From NCBI RefSeq assembly GCF_900166595.1, contig NZ_LT745763.1, positions 653,315-717,314 on the forward strand: a stretch of DNA of 64,000 nt, read 5' to 3'. The notes below the pieces were generated by a model. That model was not told the origin of the DNA and did not search any database. It saw only the letters and a program-made list of their open reading frames with translations. The number at the start of each line of letters is the position of its first letter. Position 1 is the stretch's first letter. Source of the stretch: Virgibacillus dokdonensis (lineage in GTDB: Bacteria; Bacillota; Bacilli; Bacillales; Amphibacillaceae). Below, in pieces: positions 11,180-23,828 of this stretch. The translations under genes were made by a program, and so were the position numbers.

Positions 11180-12922
11180 ATGTTACGAAATGGATTTTAT
11201 TGGAGGAACCGTGAGATGAGGCAGCATGTCAGAGTCGTCGATGGAGAAGTAGCTCCAACGATCGTGCTGGAAAACGCGACTTACTTGAATGCGTATACGA
11301 AACAATGGGTAGAATCCAATATTTGGATGTATGAAGATCGGATTGTTTATGTGGGGGAGCAAATGCCAGATAATTTACACGATACAGAGGTTGTAGACTG
11401 TACAGGGAAGTATATCGTTTCAGGTTATATTGAGCCGCATGCCCACCCCTTTCAATTGTATAATCCGGAACAATTGGCATTGCACGCAGCTAAAACAGGC
11501 ACAACAACATTAATCAATGACAATTTATTATGGTTATTTATGTTAAACAAAAAGAAAGCGTTTTCGATTTTGGAGGAGTTTAGCAAGCACCCTGTGTCTA
11601 TGTATTGGTGGGCTCGATTTGATCCGCAGACGGAGTTGCAGGGGGAGCATGGTTTATTTCAGACAGAAGATGTTTTATCGTGGGTAAAACATCCTGCGGT
11701 AGTTCAGGGTGGTGAACTCACTTCCTGGCCAGATCTCCTAGCAGGTGACGATATTTTATTATATTGGATTCAAGAAACGAAAAATCAGCGTAAACCTGTG
11801 GAAGGACATTTCCCGGGCGCTTCTGAACGGACCTTAACAAAAATGAAACTACTTGGTGTTAATGCGGATCATGAATCGATTTCTGGAGAGGAGATTTTAC
11901 GACGTCTACGACTAGGCTATCATGTAGGCTTGCGATATTCATCGATACGCCCCGATTTACCAAATTTGATAGAGGAGATGCTTGCAGCAGGGTTGACATC
12001 CTTTGAAAATTTAACCTTTACAACAGATGGAGCGACACCTGCTTTTTATGAAACAGGGCTTATTAATCAGTGTATCGACATTGCTATAAAAAAAGGAATA
12101 CCTATTGAAGAAGCTTATTTAATGGGCAGTTTCTACGCTGCTAAGCATTTACGAATGGAAGAACAGCTAGGAAGCATTGCGCCTGGTCGATTTGCCCATA
12201 TTAATATTTTAACAGAAAAAGATAATCCTCATCCAGAGAGTGTGCTGTCAAAAGGAAAATGGATTGTAAAACATGGCGAACAGCAAAAAATGCAAGCCCA
12301 AATCCCGTGGTCAAAATATCACATCAAGCCACTAGATTTAGATTGGGAAATAAGCTATAAAGAATTACAATTTTCCGTTCCAATTGGTTTGGAAATGGTC
12401 AACGATGTGATTATGACGCCATATCCAATTGAAGTGGATATAACCGTTGAAGAACTTCCTGCCGAAACAACGGATTCCTTTTTAATTTTACTTGATCGAC
12501 ATGGCAAATGGCGTGTGAATACGACTTTACGAGGATTTACGAATGAATTAGGTGCTATTGCGAGCTCTTATTCTGTGTCTGGCGATTTTGTATTTATTGG
12601 AAAAAGAAAAAGTGATTTGTTACTTGCTGGTAAACGTGTAAAAGAGTTAGGCGGGGGGATTGTTATTGTCCATCATGGAGAAATATTATTAGAAATTCCA
12701 CTCCAACTTGGTGGGATGATGTATGCTGGAGAGATGGACGAACTGATTAAACAGGAAAAAGAATTAAAACAGATTTTACAATCATTTGGGTATCCATTTT
12801 CTGACCCTGTGTATTCGATATTTTTCTTATCCTCTACGCACTTACCTTATGTGCGTATTACACCACAGGGAATTATGGATGTGAAGCAAAAGGAGCTCCT
12901 ATTCCCTGCAACGATGTGTTAG
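11180..12922 (+). CDS. yerA: YerA-type adenine deaminase-like amidohydrolase
   Basis: Member of the amidohydrolase superfamily, close in order and sequence to B. subtilis YerA, a putative adenine deaminase; the substrate is not established from sequence. ATG 11180 (MLRNGFYWRN) gives 580 residues, the same length as YerA, with GGGGAG 7 bases upstream. ATG 11174 is an in-frame alternative. The metal site HAHPF follows VSGYIEP near residue 90, EGHFPGAS is central, and TTDGATP carries the expected Asp. It sits after purD as in B. subtilis, suggesting a purine-salvage role. A family A repeat with a terminator hairpin lies downstream. Confidence 0.88.
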   Translation: MLRNGFYWRNREMRQHVRVVDGEVAPTIVLENATYLNAYTKQWVESNIWMYEDRIVYVGEQMPDNLHDTEVVDCTGKYIVSGYIEPHAHPFQLYNPEQLALHAAKTGTTTLINDNLLWLFMLNKKKAFSILEEFSKHPVSMYWWARFDPQTELQGEHGLFQTEDVLSWVKHPAVVQGGELTSWPDLLAGDDILLYWIQETKNQRKPVEGHFPGASERTLTKMKLLGVNADHESISGEEILRRLRLGYHVGLRYSSIRPDLPNLIEEMLAAGLTSFENLTFTTDGATPAFYETGLINQCIDIAIKKGIPIEEAYLMGSFYAAKHLRMEEQLGSIAPGRFAHINILTEKDNPHPESVLSKGKWIVKHGEQQKMQAQIPWSKYHIKPLDLDWEISYKELQFSVPIGLEMVNDVIMTPYPIEVDITVEELPAETTDSFLILLDRHGKWRVNTTLRGFTNELGAIASSYSVSGDFVFIGKRKSDLLLAGKRVKELGGGIVIVHHGEILLEIPLQLGGMMYAGEMDELIKQEKELKQILQSFGYPFSDPVYSIFFLSSTHLPYVRITPQGIMDVKQKELLFPATMC

Positions 12923-13014
12923 CGTATAATAAACGAGGCAGCTTGTTTGTTATGTATTAAAAGTTAGAAAAAGCCATAAACAAACGTACCGTGGTAAGCG
13001 CTGTAGTCCATATT

Positions 13015-13105
13015 ACTATAGGAAAGCAAAAAAGTTTAAAGGTTTATAGTATAAGAAAAACTGCGGCTTCCGCCATAGGACTTGGCGATAAGCCAAGTTT
13101 TTCTA
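13015..13105 (+). repeat. family A repeat, full copy with terminator-like 3' end
   Basis: Complete element: ACTATAGGAAAG, GTTTAAAGGTTTATAGTATA, AAGAAAAACTG, then a 6-bp stem CTTGGC / GCCAAG with loop GATAA followed by TTTTTCT. The outer ACTATA and internal TATAGT form a second inverted pair. By position it could end yerA transcription. Confidence 0.85.
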
Positions 13106-13231
13106 ATAAGTGTAATACAGCGCTGACCAAACTTTTTATAGGATAAGAAGTCGCATTACTCGTATTGGGGGCATTTGATAACCCCCCTGTCGAGCATGCA
13201 ATATGAAAAGGCAATCGAAGGAGGAAATAGT

Positions 13232-14245
13232 ATGCGAAAAGTTTTATTCCTAGTAGTTATCATAGCAATTGTTTTTATTGCAGGTTGTAAAGATGAAGAG
13301 GATGTGGGGAAGGACAACGAAAAAGGTGATGATAAAAATGCTGCATATGCTTTGACAGGTCTTTCTGCAGATGGAGCAACAGATAACAGAATGGTTGCTG
13401 TCATGGTAAATAATCATCCAAAAGCAAGGCCGCAAACGGGTTTATCACAAGCAGATATTGTTTTCGAAATGCTAGCTGAAGGGAACATTACGCGATTTCT
13501 AGCGCTTTACCAAAGTGAGCTACCTGATGTTATTGGCCCTGTTCGCAGTGCGCGGGAGTATTATTTTGATTTAGCCCAAGGGTATAATGCTATTTACGTG
13601 CATCACGGCGCTGCTGATTTTATTAATCAAAAGATGAAAGATAAAGGAATTGACCATCTGAACGGCTCGCTTTATGATAATGATGGTAACTTATTTAAAC
13701 GGGAGGTTTTTCGTAAAGCGCCTCATAACTCGTATTTACAAACCGATGCGATATATGAAATAGCGGAAGAAAAAGGGTATGATGTAACTGCTACATATGA
13801 ATCATTGCCATTTCTTGAAACGGATGCTGAAATTGCCGGTTCTCCTGCACCAAAGGTTACCGTTAGTTATGCAAATAATCCAAATGAAATGATACAATAT
13901 ATATTTAAAGAGGACAGTGGAACGTATAAGCGCTATAATGGAGAGCAGCAAACTGTAGAAGTGGATACGGAAGAGCCAATTGAAATAAGTAATGTATTCA
14001 TTATCGAAGCAAGTCATCAAGTAATTGACCAAGAGGGACGCCGCGCTATTGATTTAGAATCCGGCGGTGAGGCTTATTTATTACAAAACGGTGTGATGCA
14101 AGAAATACAATGGGAAAATCGAGCTGGCAGAATCATCCCTGTAAAGAATAATAAGGAAGTACCGTTTGTTCCGGGGAAAACATGGGTTAATGTTATTCCT
14201 CAACAACCTGGATTGCAAGACATTGTAACGATATCAATTGATTAA
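13232..14245 (+). CDS. yerB: DUF3048-type lipoprotein YerB
   Basis: Predicted membrane-anchored lipoprotein of unknown biochemical role. ATG 13232 follows AGGAGGAAATAGT and gives 337 residues starting with a hydrophobic signal ending in the lipobox FIAG-C (Cys19), then an acidic linker and the conserved DUF3048 core (PKARPQTGLSQADIVFEML, GPVRSAREYY, YVHHGAAD). Order yerA-yerB-yerC is that of B. subtilis. An upstream in-frame TTG (13175) would place the signal peptide internally and is rejected. It ends 18 bases before yerC and is probably co-transcribed. Confidence 0.9.
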   Translation: MRKVLFLVVIIAIVFIAGCKDEEDVGKDNEKGDDKNAAYALTGLSADGATDNRMVAVMVNNHPKARPQTGLSQADIVFEMLAEGNITRFLALYQSELPDVIGPVRSAREYYFDLAQGYNAIYVHHGAADFINQKMKDKGIDHLNGSLYDNDGNLFKREVFRKAPHNSYLQTDAIYEIAEEKGYDVTATYESLPFLETDAEIAGSPAPKVTVSYANNPNEMIQYIFKEDSGTYKRYNGEQQTVEVDTEEPIEISNVFIIEASHQVIDQEGRRAIDLESGGEAYLLQNGVMQEIQWENRAGRIIPVKNNKEVPFVPGKTWVNVIPQQPGLQDIVTISID

Positions 14246-14263
14246 TGGGGAGGAGGCCGAGAT

Positions 14264-14560
14264 GTGCAAATTGATAAATTACGTGGACAACATTTAGATG
14301 AACTATTTGAAGCTATCCTATCATTAAAAGATAAAGAAGAATGCTACCACTTTTTTGATGACATAGCGACAATGTCTGAGATTCAATCGCTGTCACAGCG
14401 CCTGCAAGTAGCTAAAATGTTAACACAAGGTGCTACGTATAATGCGATTGAAGAAAAGACAAATGCTTCAACGGCTACTATTTCACGAGTACGGAGATGT
14501 ATCAATTACGGAAGTGATGGTTATAAAATCGTGCTTGATCGGATAATGGAAGATAAATAG
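14264..14560 (+). CDS. yerC: YerC, TrpR-like DNA-binding protein
   Basis: Small 98-residue protein of the YerC/YecD group of the TrpR superfamily, whose target is not known to me. The family core is visible: EECYHFFDDIATMSEIQSL, then QRLQVAKML and the helix-turn-helix SNASTATISRVRR-type sequence (here NASTATISRVRRC). The GTG start at 14264 is preceded by GGGAGGAGG. A second member of the same family is encoded at 59270-59572 in this window. A terminator follows. Confidence 0.9.
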   Translation: MQIDKLRGQHLDELFEAILSLKDKEECYHFFDDIATMSEIQSLSQRLQVAKMLTQGATYNAIEEKTNASTATISRVRRCINYGSDGYKIVLDRIMEDK

Positions 14561-14581
14561 GTATCATCGTATAGAAAAATT

Positions 14582-14609
14582 CGTCACCATTTTTTTGGTG
14601 GCGTCTTTT
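14582..14609 (+). terminator. rho-independent terminator after yerC
   Basis: Stem CGTCACC / GGTGGCG (one G-U pair) with a T-rich loop, followed by TCTTTTA. Confidence 0.75.
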
Positions 14610-14650
14610 ATTGCACTTTAGGAAAAAACACCCCTTTTTCCTAATAGGAT

Positions 14651-14905
14651 AAGTAAGTATAAAAAATTTCATGCTATGGGATAACCAAATAACGGAATAA
14701 GCCCCGTCCGGCTCCAACACCCAGCAACTAGGCGACTTCACGAATCGCCCTACGATAAGTCACCATCGGTTCGTTCTAAATAGGAAGGCCGACTAAAGAC
14801 GGGCTTGCCGGAGGGCGCCGGCATACTCCTGTTGCAGGAGCATGATTCCTAAAACTTTCGTTGATTCGTTCCACTCCGTTGCTAAACGGGCGCTTGCGCC
14901 TTTGT
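14651..14905 (+). repeat. family B intergenic repeat, copy 1
   Basis: About 255 bases recurring at 37291-37532 and 55487-55695. Shared blocks include AACGGAATA, CAGCAACTAGGCGACTTCAC, CATCGGTTCGT, GACTAAAGACGGGCTTGCCG, CTCCTGTTGCAGGAGCATGA and GATTCGTTCCACT. It is much more GC-rich than its surroundings and contains several short hairpins (for example CTCCTGTTGCAGGAG). A decayed family A piece abuts its left end (14612-14650). Open frames on the minus strand here are by-products of the GC-rich sequence. Confidence 0.85.
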
Positions 14906-14924
14906 TCATTCCATAAAGGATTTT

Positions 14925-14933
14925 TGGTATAAT
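14925..14933 (+). promoter_or_regulatory. extended -10 promoter of pcrB operon
   Basis: TGGTATAAT, a perfect extended -10 element, lies 36 bases before the pcrB start, directly after family B copy 1. No strong -35 is visible, which fits an extended -10 promoter. Confidence 0.6.
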
Positions 14934-14968
14934 GAACTAACGGATAAACAATATGGAGGATTTGAATC

Positions 14969-15655
14969 GTGAATACGTTATTAAAACAATGGGAACACAT
15001 ATTTAAGCTTGATCCAGCAAAAGAAATAACGGATGAGGATTTAGAGAAAATCTGCGAGTCTGGTACGGATGCAATTATCGTTGGTGGTACGGATAATATT
15101 ACCTTAGACAGCGTATTAGATTTACTATCCCGCATTCGTCGATATACAGTGCCTTGTATTTTAGAAATATCATCCATGGATGCCATTACGCCAGGATTTG
15201 ATTATTATTATATTCCTATGGTGCTTAATTCAAAAGAGAAAAAATGGATGATGGATATGCAACATCAGGCCATTAAAGATTATGTAGATATGATGGAGTT
15301 TAGCGAAATTTTCTTTGAAGGGTATTGCATTTTGAACGAGGATGCAAAAGCATTTACCTATACGAATAGTTATTTACCAGATGAGGAAGATGTCATTGCT
15401 TATGCGTATATGGTAGATAAAGTATTTCACTTGCCTATATTTTACTTGGAGTATAGCGGAAGATATGGCGATCCAGCTCTGGTTGCCAAGGTAAAAGCGC
15501 AGTTACAGCATGCCACCCTTTTTTACGGTGGAGGTATAGAAACTGCTGCACAAGCGAAGGAAATGAAACAGAACGCCGATGTCATCGTTGTTGGCAACAG
15601 TATATATACGAATATGAAGCAAGCTTTACAAACCGTTTCTGCGGTAAAAGAGTAA
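14969..15655 (+). CDS. pcrB: heptaprenylglyceryl phosphate synthase PcrB
   Basis: PcrB is a TIM-barrel prenyltransferase that joins a C35 prenyl group to sn-glycerol-1-phosphate. The 228-residue product has the GGGP-synthase landmarks [42 protein letters not shown] and FYGGGIET. The GTG start has GGAGG 10 bases upstream. It opens the pcrB-pcrA-ligA-yerH transcription unit, as in B. subtilis. Confidence 0.95.
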   Translation: MNTLLKQWEHIFKLDPAKEITDEDLEKICESGTDAIIVGGTDNITLDSVLDLLSRIRRYTVPCILEISSMDAITPGFDYYYIPMVLNSKEKKWMMDMQHQAIKDYVDMMEFSEIFFEGYCILNEDAKAFTYTNSYLPDEEDVIAYAYMVDKVFHLPIFYLEYSGRYGDPALVAKVKAQLQHATLFYGGGIETAAQAKEMKQNADVIVVGNSIYTNMKQALQTVSAVKE

Positions 15656-15674
15656 TCAGTTAGGCGGTGATAGA

Positions 15675-21035
<5,361 letters not shown>

Positions 21036-21809
21036 TTGTTCGGAAAAAGCACTCCTGTATAATAGATGGCGCTTAGTCATGCCATTTTGTATGATAGACC
21101 TTCTCGTGCGGTAGCTTTTGAAGGATATTCACAAACAGGAAGAGGCTGCTTTGTATGAAAAATCTCGTGTTCCTTAATAGGAGAATGGCGTCTCCTGTGT
21201 GAGACAGGATGATTTTGTTGCTTCTTCTTTACCTTAAAGTGGCTTTCATTATAAATGATAGCACTTTAATGGGAATTACAGAAAGTTCGTCGTGTACGAT
21301 TAGTCCCCCATTCGAGCGATTACGGTTCTTATGAATTACCCAAGGTAAACCTGCATGGAAGAGGTTTCTCCCATGCAGGTATTTAACAGTTTGCCAGATA
21401 AGAAGATGAAGCCTCTGAGTTGAAGGTATTGGTAACTAACGATTGATGAAAGACAACGTGTATCCCGGCGCCACCGTAATTTGAAGGAAATTGGAAAAAG
21501 AAGAAAGTGGATTACTTCTCAATTTACACTAGGGGAAACGCTTGCTGCATAAAGTTTTTGTTTGATGACGTGCATTTTTTTAAGGTCTTATTTCCTAAAA
21601 AAATTTAATTTGAAGGTAAACAATGGACGGACAATATAATTTTTTCTACGCATAAAGTATTACTTCCTATTACGTTGTTTTTTACAACTTTATACAACAA
21701 GGACACAGACTTTCCTAAATGAAGAAAAAGAAGAAAGATTTCAGTCTATTTTACAGTAGTAACCCCCGCAAAAACGAACCATTTTCCCAATATGAATTAT
21801 CTGAATTTA
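21036..21809. other. 774-base non-coding gap after yerH
   Basis: No convincing gene. A hairpin with a perfect 9-bp stem (CCTGCATGG 21350-21358 / CCATGCAGG 21371-21379) is present but without a T-run. The sequence reads like decayed DNA at the junction where conserved gene order is interrupted by the regulator-peptide insert. Confidence 0.5.
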
Positions 21810-21818
21810 TGTTATAAT
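21810..21818 (+). promoter_or_regulatory. extended -10 promoter of the RNPP-like regulator
   Basis: TGTTATAAT, an extended -10 element, lies about 50 bases before the regulator start. No clear -35. Confidence 0.55.
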
Positions 21819-21865
21819 GAAACTATACAAAGTTTAAAAATTTATTGGAGATGGTGGGTGGGAAT

Positions 21866-23134
21866 TTGGTAGACGTTGGTCCTTTCATCAAATTACAACG
21901 AACGAAGCGACAAATGACGCAAGAAGAATTGTCGGAAGGAATCGTTTCATTGTCTTATTTATCCAAGATTGAAAATAAAAAGACGAAGGCAAGCCCAGAA
22001 ATCATTCAATTACTTTGTAATCGATTAGGAATTGAATTTGCAGAAGAAACGAATTCCCACATCGAAGAGAAATGTCAACAATGGTATGAAATGCTCTTTG
22101 ACCACTGTGATAAACAAGAAATGACCGACCGTTATGAAGAATTGCAAGTGATTATGAATCAAAGTATTAATGAAAACTTTATTATGTTTGAAATACATCA
22201 GATTCGTTATTATAGTGTTTTACGTGATTTTAATAAAGCGCTAGCAAAAATTAATGAGCTACATGAATTAGCAGATTCTTTTAATCCAAAACATGAATAT
22301 TATTGGTGCAAGTTTAAGGGTGGTTATTATTCGCTTCAAGACAAGCATGCTAAAGCGATGAAATTGTTTAAGCAGGCCCAAGAAAAAATCCCGCTTGCCA
22401 ATTTAAATGAGGTGGAAATAGCTGACCTGAAATATGGATTAGCTGTTACTCATAGTCAACTATGGCAACAGTTGGAGTGTTTGGATTATACACAAGAAGC
22501 AATGGAAGTATTTCAACGCGAATATAATTTTGATCGCTGTGGTCAATGCCATATTTTATTTGGCATCTCTTACCAAAGGTTTAAGAAATATGAAAAAGCA
22601 ATTAAAAACTTTCAATTAGCAAAACATTTAGGCGAACTGTGTGATAACCAAGATGTGATTAGTTTAGCACATCAAAATTTAGGTTACCTGTACTCGTCTA
22701 CTGGAAATTCGGAAGAAGCAATCAAAAATTATTTGTTAGCTATTGAGGACAAAGATGTAGATACTGATCATCTTTTATCAACTTATACTTGTTTAATTGA
22801 AGAATATTATCATGTTAAACAATATGAGAAAGTAGAGCAAATTTTACGAGAAGCTAAAGAATTATTATCAAAAGTCAAGTATTCAGATTTATATAAATTA
22901 TATGACTATAATATTAAAGTGTATACACACTTAATAAATGAAGAATTTAGTAAGTTTAAAGTGTTATTAACAGATGAATTTATACCGTACCTTAAACAAG
23001 CAGGTGAGCATAGTGATTTAGTATTTTTTGCTAAATTACTCGCTAACCATTTAGAGGAATGGGGAAAGTATAAAGAATCTGTTCAATATTATAAGTTAGC
23101 AAGCTTAAGCTATGAGGAATTTGTCAACATGTAA
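21866..23134 (+). CDS. HTH-TPR regulator, NprR/PlcR (RNPP)-like
   Basis: Predicted cytoplasmic transcription factor that would bind DNA through an N-terminal XRE helix-turn-helix (MTQEELSEGIVSLSYLSKIEN, about residues 15-40) and an imported peptide through a C-terminal all-helical TPR array (about residues 90-420, with repeats such as KKYEKAIKNFQLAK and NSEEAIKNYLLAI). With TTG 21866 the length is 422 residues, close to NprR; ATG 21851 is an alternative but its GGAG is too near. The gene is followed after 20 bases by a short secreted-peptide gene and then a shared terminator, the layout of RNPP receptor/propeptide cassettes. Codon use is more AT-rich than the flanking housekeeping genes. The exact subfamily (NprR, PlcR, other) cannot be fixed by eye. 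Confidence 0.75.
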   Translation: MVDVGPFIKLQRTKRQMTQEELSEGIVSLSYLSKIENKKTKASPEIIQLLCNRLGIEFAEETNSHIEEKCQQWYEMLFDHCDKQEMTDRYEELQVIMNQSINENFIMFEIHQIRYYSVLRDFNKALAKINELHELADSFNPKHEYYWCKFKGGYYSLQDKHAKAMKLFKQAQEKIPLANLNEVEIADLKYGLAVTHSQLWQQLECLDYTQEAMEVFQREYNFDRCGQCHILFGISYQRFKKYEKAIKNFQLAKHLGELCDNQDVISLAHQNLGYLYSSTGNSEEAIKNYLLAIEDKDVDTDHLLSTYTCLIEEYYHVKQYEKVEQILREAKELLSKVKYSDLYKLYDYNIKVYTHLINEEFSKFKVLLTDEFIPYLKQAGEHSDLVFFAKLLANHLEEWGKYKESVQYYKLASLSYEEFVNM

Positions 23135-23154
23135 CTTAAATAAGGGGGGATATA

Positions 23155-23289
23155 TTGAAAAAAGGAATAATGTCCATACTATGTGGGGCATTACTAATTG
23201 GCGGATTTTTATTTACAGAACAGCAATTTTCAGATGATGCTGGAAGGAGTAACCATCCTAAAAAATTCATGTCTGCCCAAATTGAATAG
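23155..23289 (+). CDS. 44-residue secreted signalling-peptide precursor (putative)
   Basis: TTG start behind AAGGGGGGATATA, 20 bases after the HTH-TPR regulator stop. The product has a lysine-led start (MKKGIMS), a hydrophobic core (ILCGALLIGGFLF) and a polar 24-residue tail ending HPKKFMSAQIE, exactly the plan of Phr/NprX/PapR-type precursors that are secreted, trimmed and re-imported. It is too short to be found by length-limited gene calling. The mature peptide is inferred to come from the C-terminal tail; I cannot say which residues. Confidence 0.65.
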   Translation: MKKGIMSILCGALLIGGFLFTEQQFSDDAGRSNHPKKFMSAQIE

Positions 23290-23354
23290 TTTTAATTGAT
23301 TTATATTCTTTTCAATCTATTTTAACTTTTTTACCCTATTATGATAGAATCTTT

Positions 23355-23390
23355 CCCAGAGTGGCGTGGAACCCGTTCTGGGATTTTTTT
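23355..23390 (+). terminator. rho-independent terminator of the regulator-peptide unit
   Basis: Ten-base-pair stem CCCAGAGTGG / CCGTTCTGGG with two G-U pairs and an 8-base loop, then seven T residues (23384-23390). Confidence 0.85.
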
Positions 23391-23401
23391 GTTTAGCTGT
23401 T

Positions 23402-23571
23402 GTGCGAGTCGCTCTTGCTTTCGGTCGGAAGTCGTTCTCATGCGTAAAAATCGCCCACCGACGCGCAAAATCGCTCATGCTCGCCCCGAATTCGCTTCCG
23501 TTCATCGCAAACTCGCTCACCCTCGCAAGGAGTCGCTCCTGTGCATCGCAAATTCGCTCACCCCCGTCGAA
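23402..23571 (+). repeat. degenerate tandem repeat (about 8 units of 18-23 bases)
   Basis: Units share the core TCGCTC or TCGCTT preceded by AA and followed by a cytosine-rich half ending in CGCA, for example AACTCGCTCACCCTCGCA. GC content is far above its surroundings. Spacing and sequence vary, with no unique spacers, so it is not a CRISPR array. Open frames across it have no ribosome-binding site. Confidence 0.75.
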
Positions 23572-23606
23572 AATTCTCGAAATAAGGTGTCCGTTTGTTT
23601 ACAGTT

Positions 23607-23658
23607 TTGTCAAAAATGGTACTATATTATTACAATATTCTTTTATAAAAGAATATTG
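23607..23658 (+). promoter_or_regulatory. symporter promoter with overlapping 26-base palindrome
   Basis: TTGTCA (23607-23612), an 18-base spacer and TACAAT (23631-23636) form a plausible sigma-A promoter. A perfect 26-base palindrome occupies 23633-23658 (arms CAATATTC and GAATATTG around TTTTATAAAA), covering the -10 and the start-point. It could be an operator or a leader hairpin. Confidence 0.5.
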
Positions 23659-23720
23659 GATGTATTGGGAAGTTGTTTTGCATATTGTAAAGGTAAAAGT
23701 AACAAAGGGGGGAGACAGAA

Positions 23721-23825
23721 ATGGAATACACGATACAGGGGGCGACTTGGTTTTGGTTATTTGTCCCTATGCCTGTAATACTTATTTTATCTTTTATTAC
23801 TTTATTTACAGAAGGGAGAAAATAA
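23721..23825 (+). CDS. 34-residue membrane peptide, putative symporter accessory protein
   Basis: ATG preceded by GGGGGGAG 6 bases upstream. The peptide MEYTIQGATWFWLF... contains one membrane span of about 20 residues and a short charged end (TEGRK). It ends 3 bases before the symporter start, so the two are probably coupled. Short one-span proteins encoded directly upstream of sodium:solute symporters are known as symporter small accessory proteins; I assign this by size and position, not by detailed similarity. Confidence 0.6.
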   Translation: MEYTIQGATWFWLFVPMPVILILSFITLFTEGRK

Positions 23826-23828
23826 CCG

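Noticed and set aside
14776..15186. 136-codon minus-strand frame
   Set aside because: It overlaps family B copy 1 and the start of pcrB on the other strand, and has no ribosome-binding site or recognisable motif.
23402..23571. CRISPR array
   Set aside because: Units differ in length and sequence, there are no unique spacers and no cas genes are in the window.
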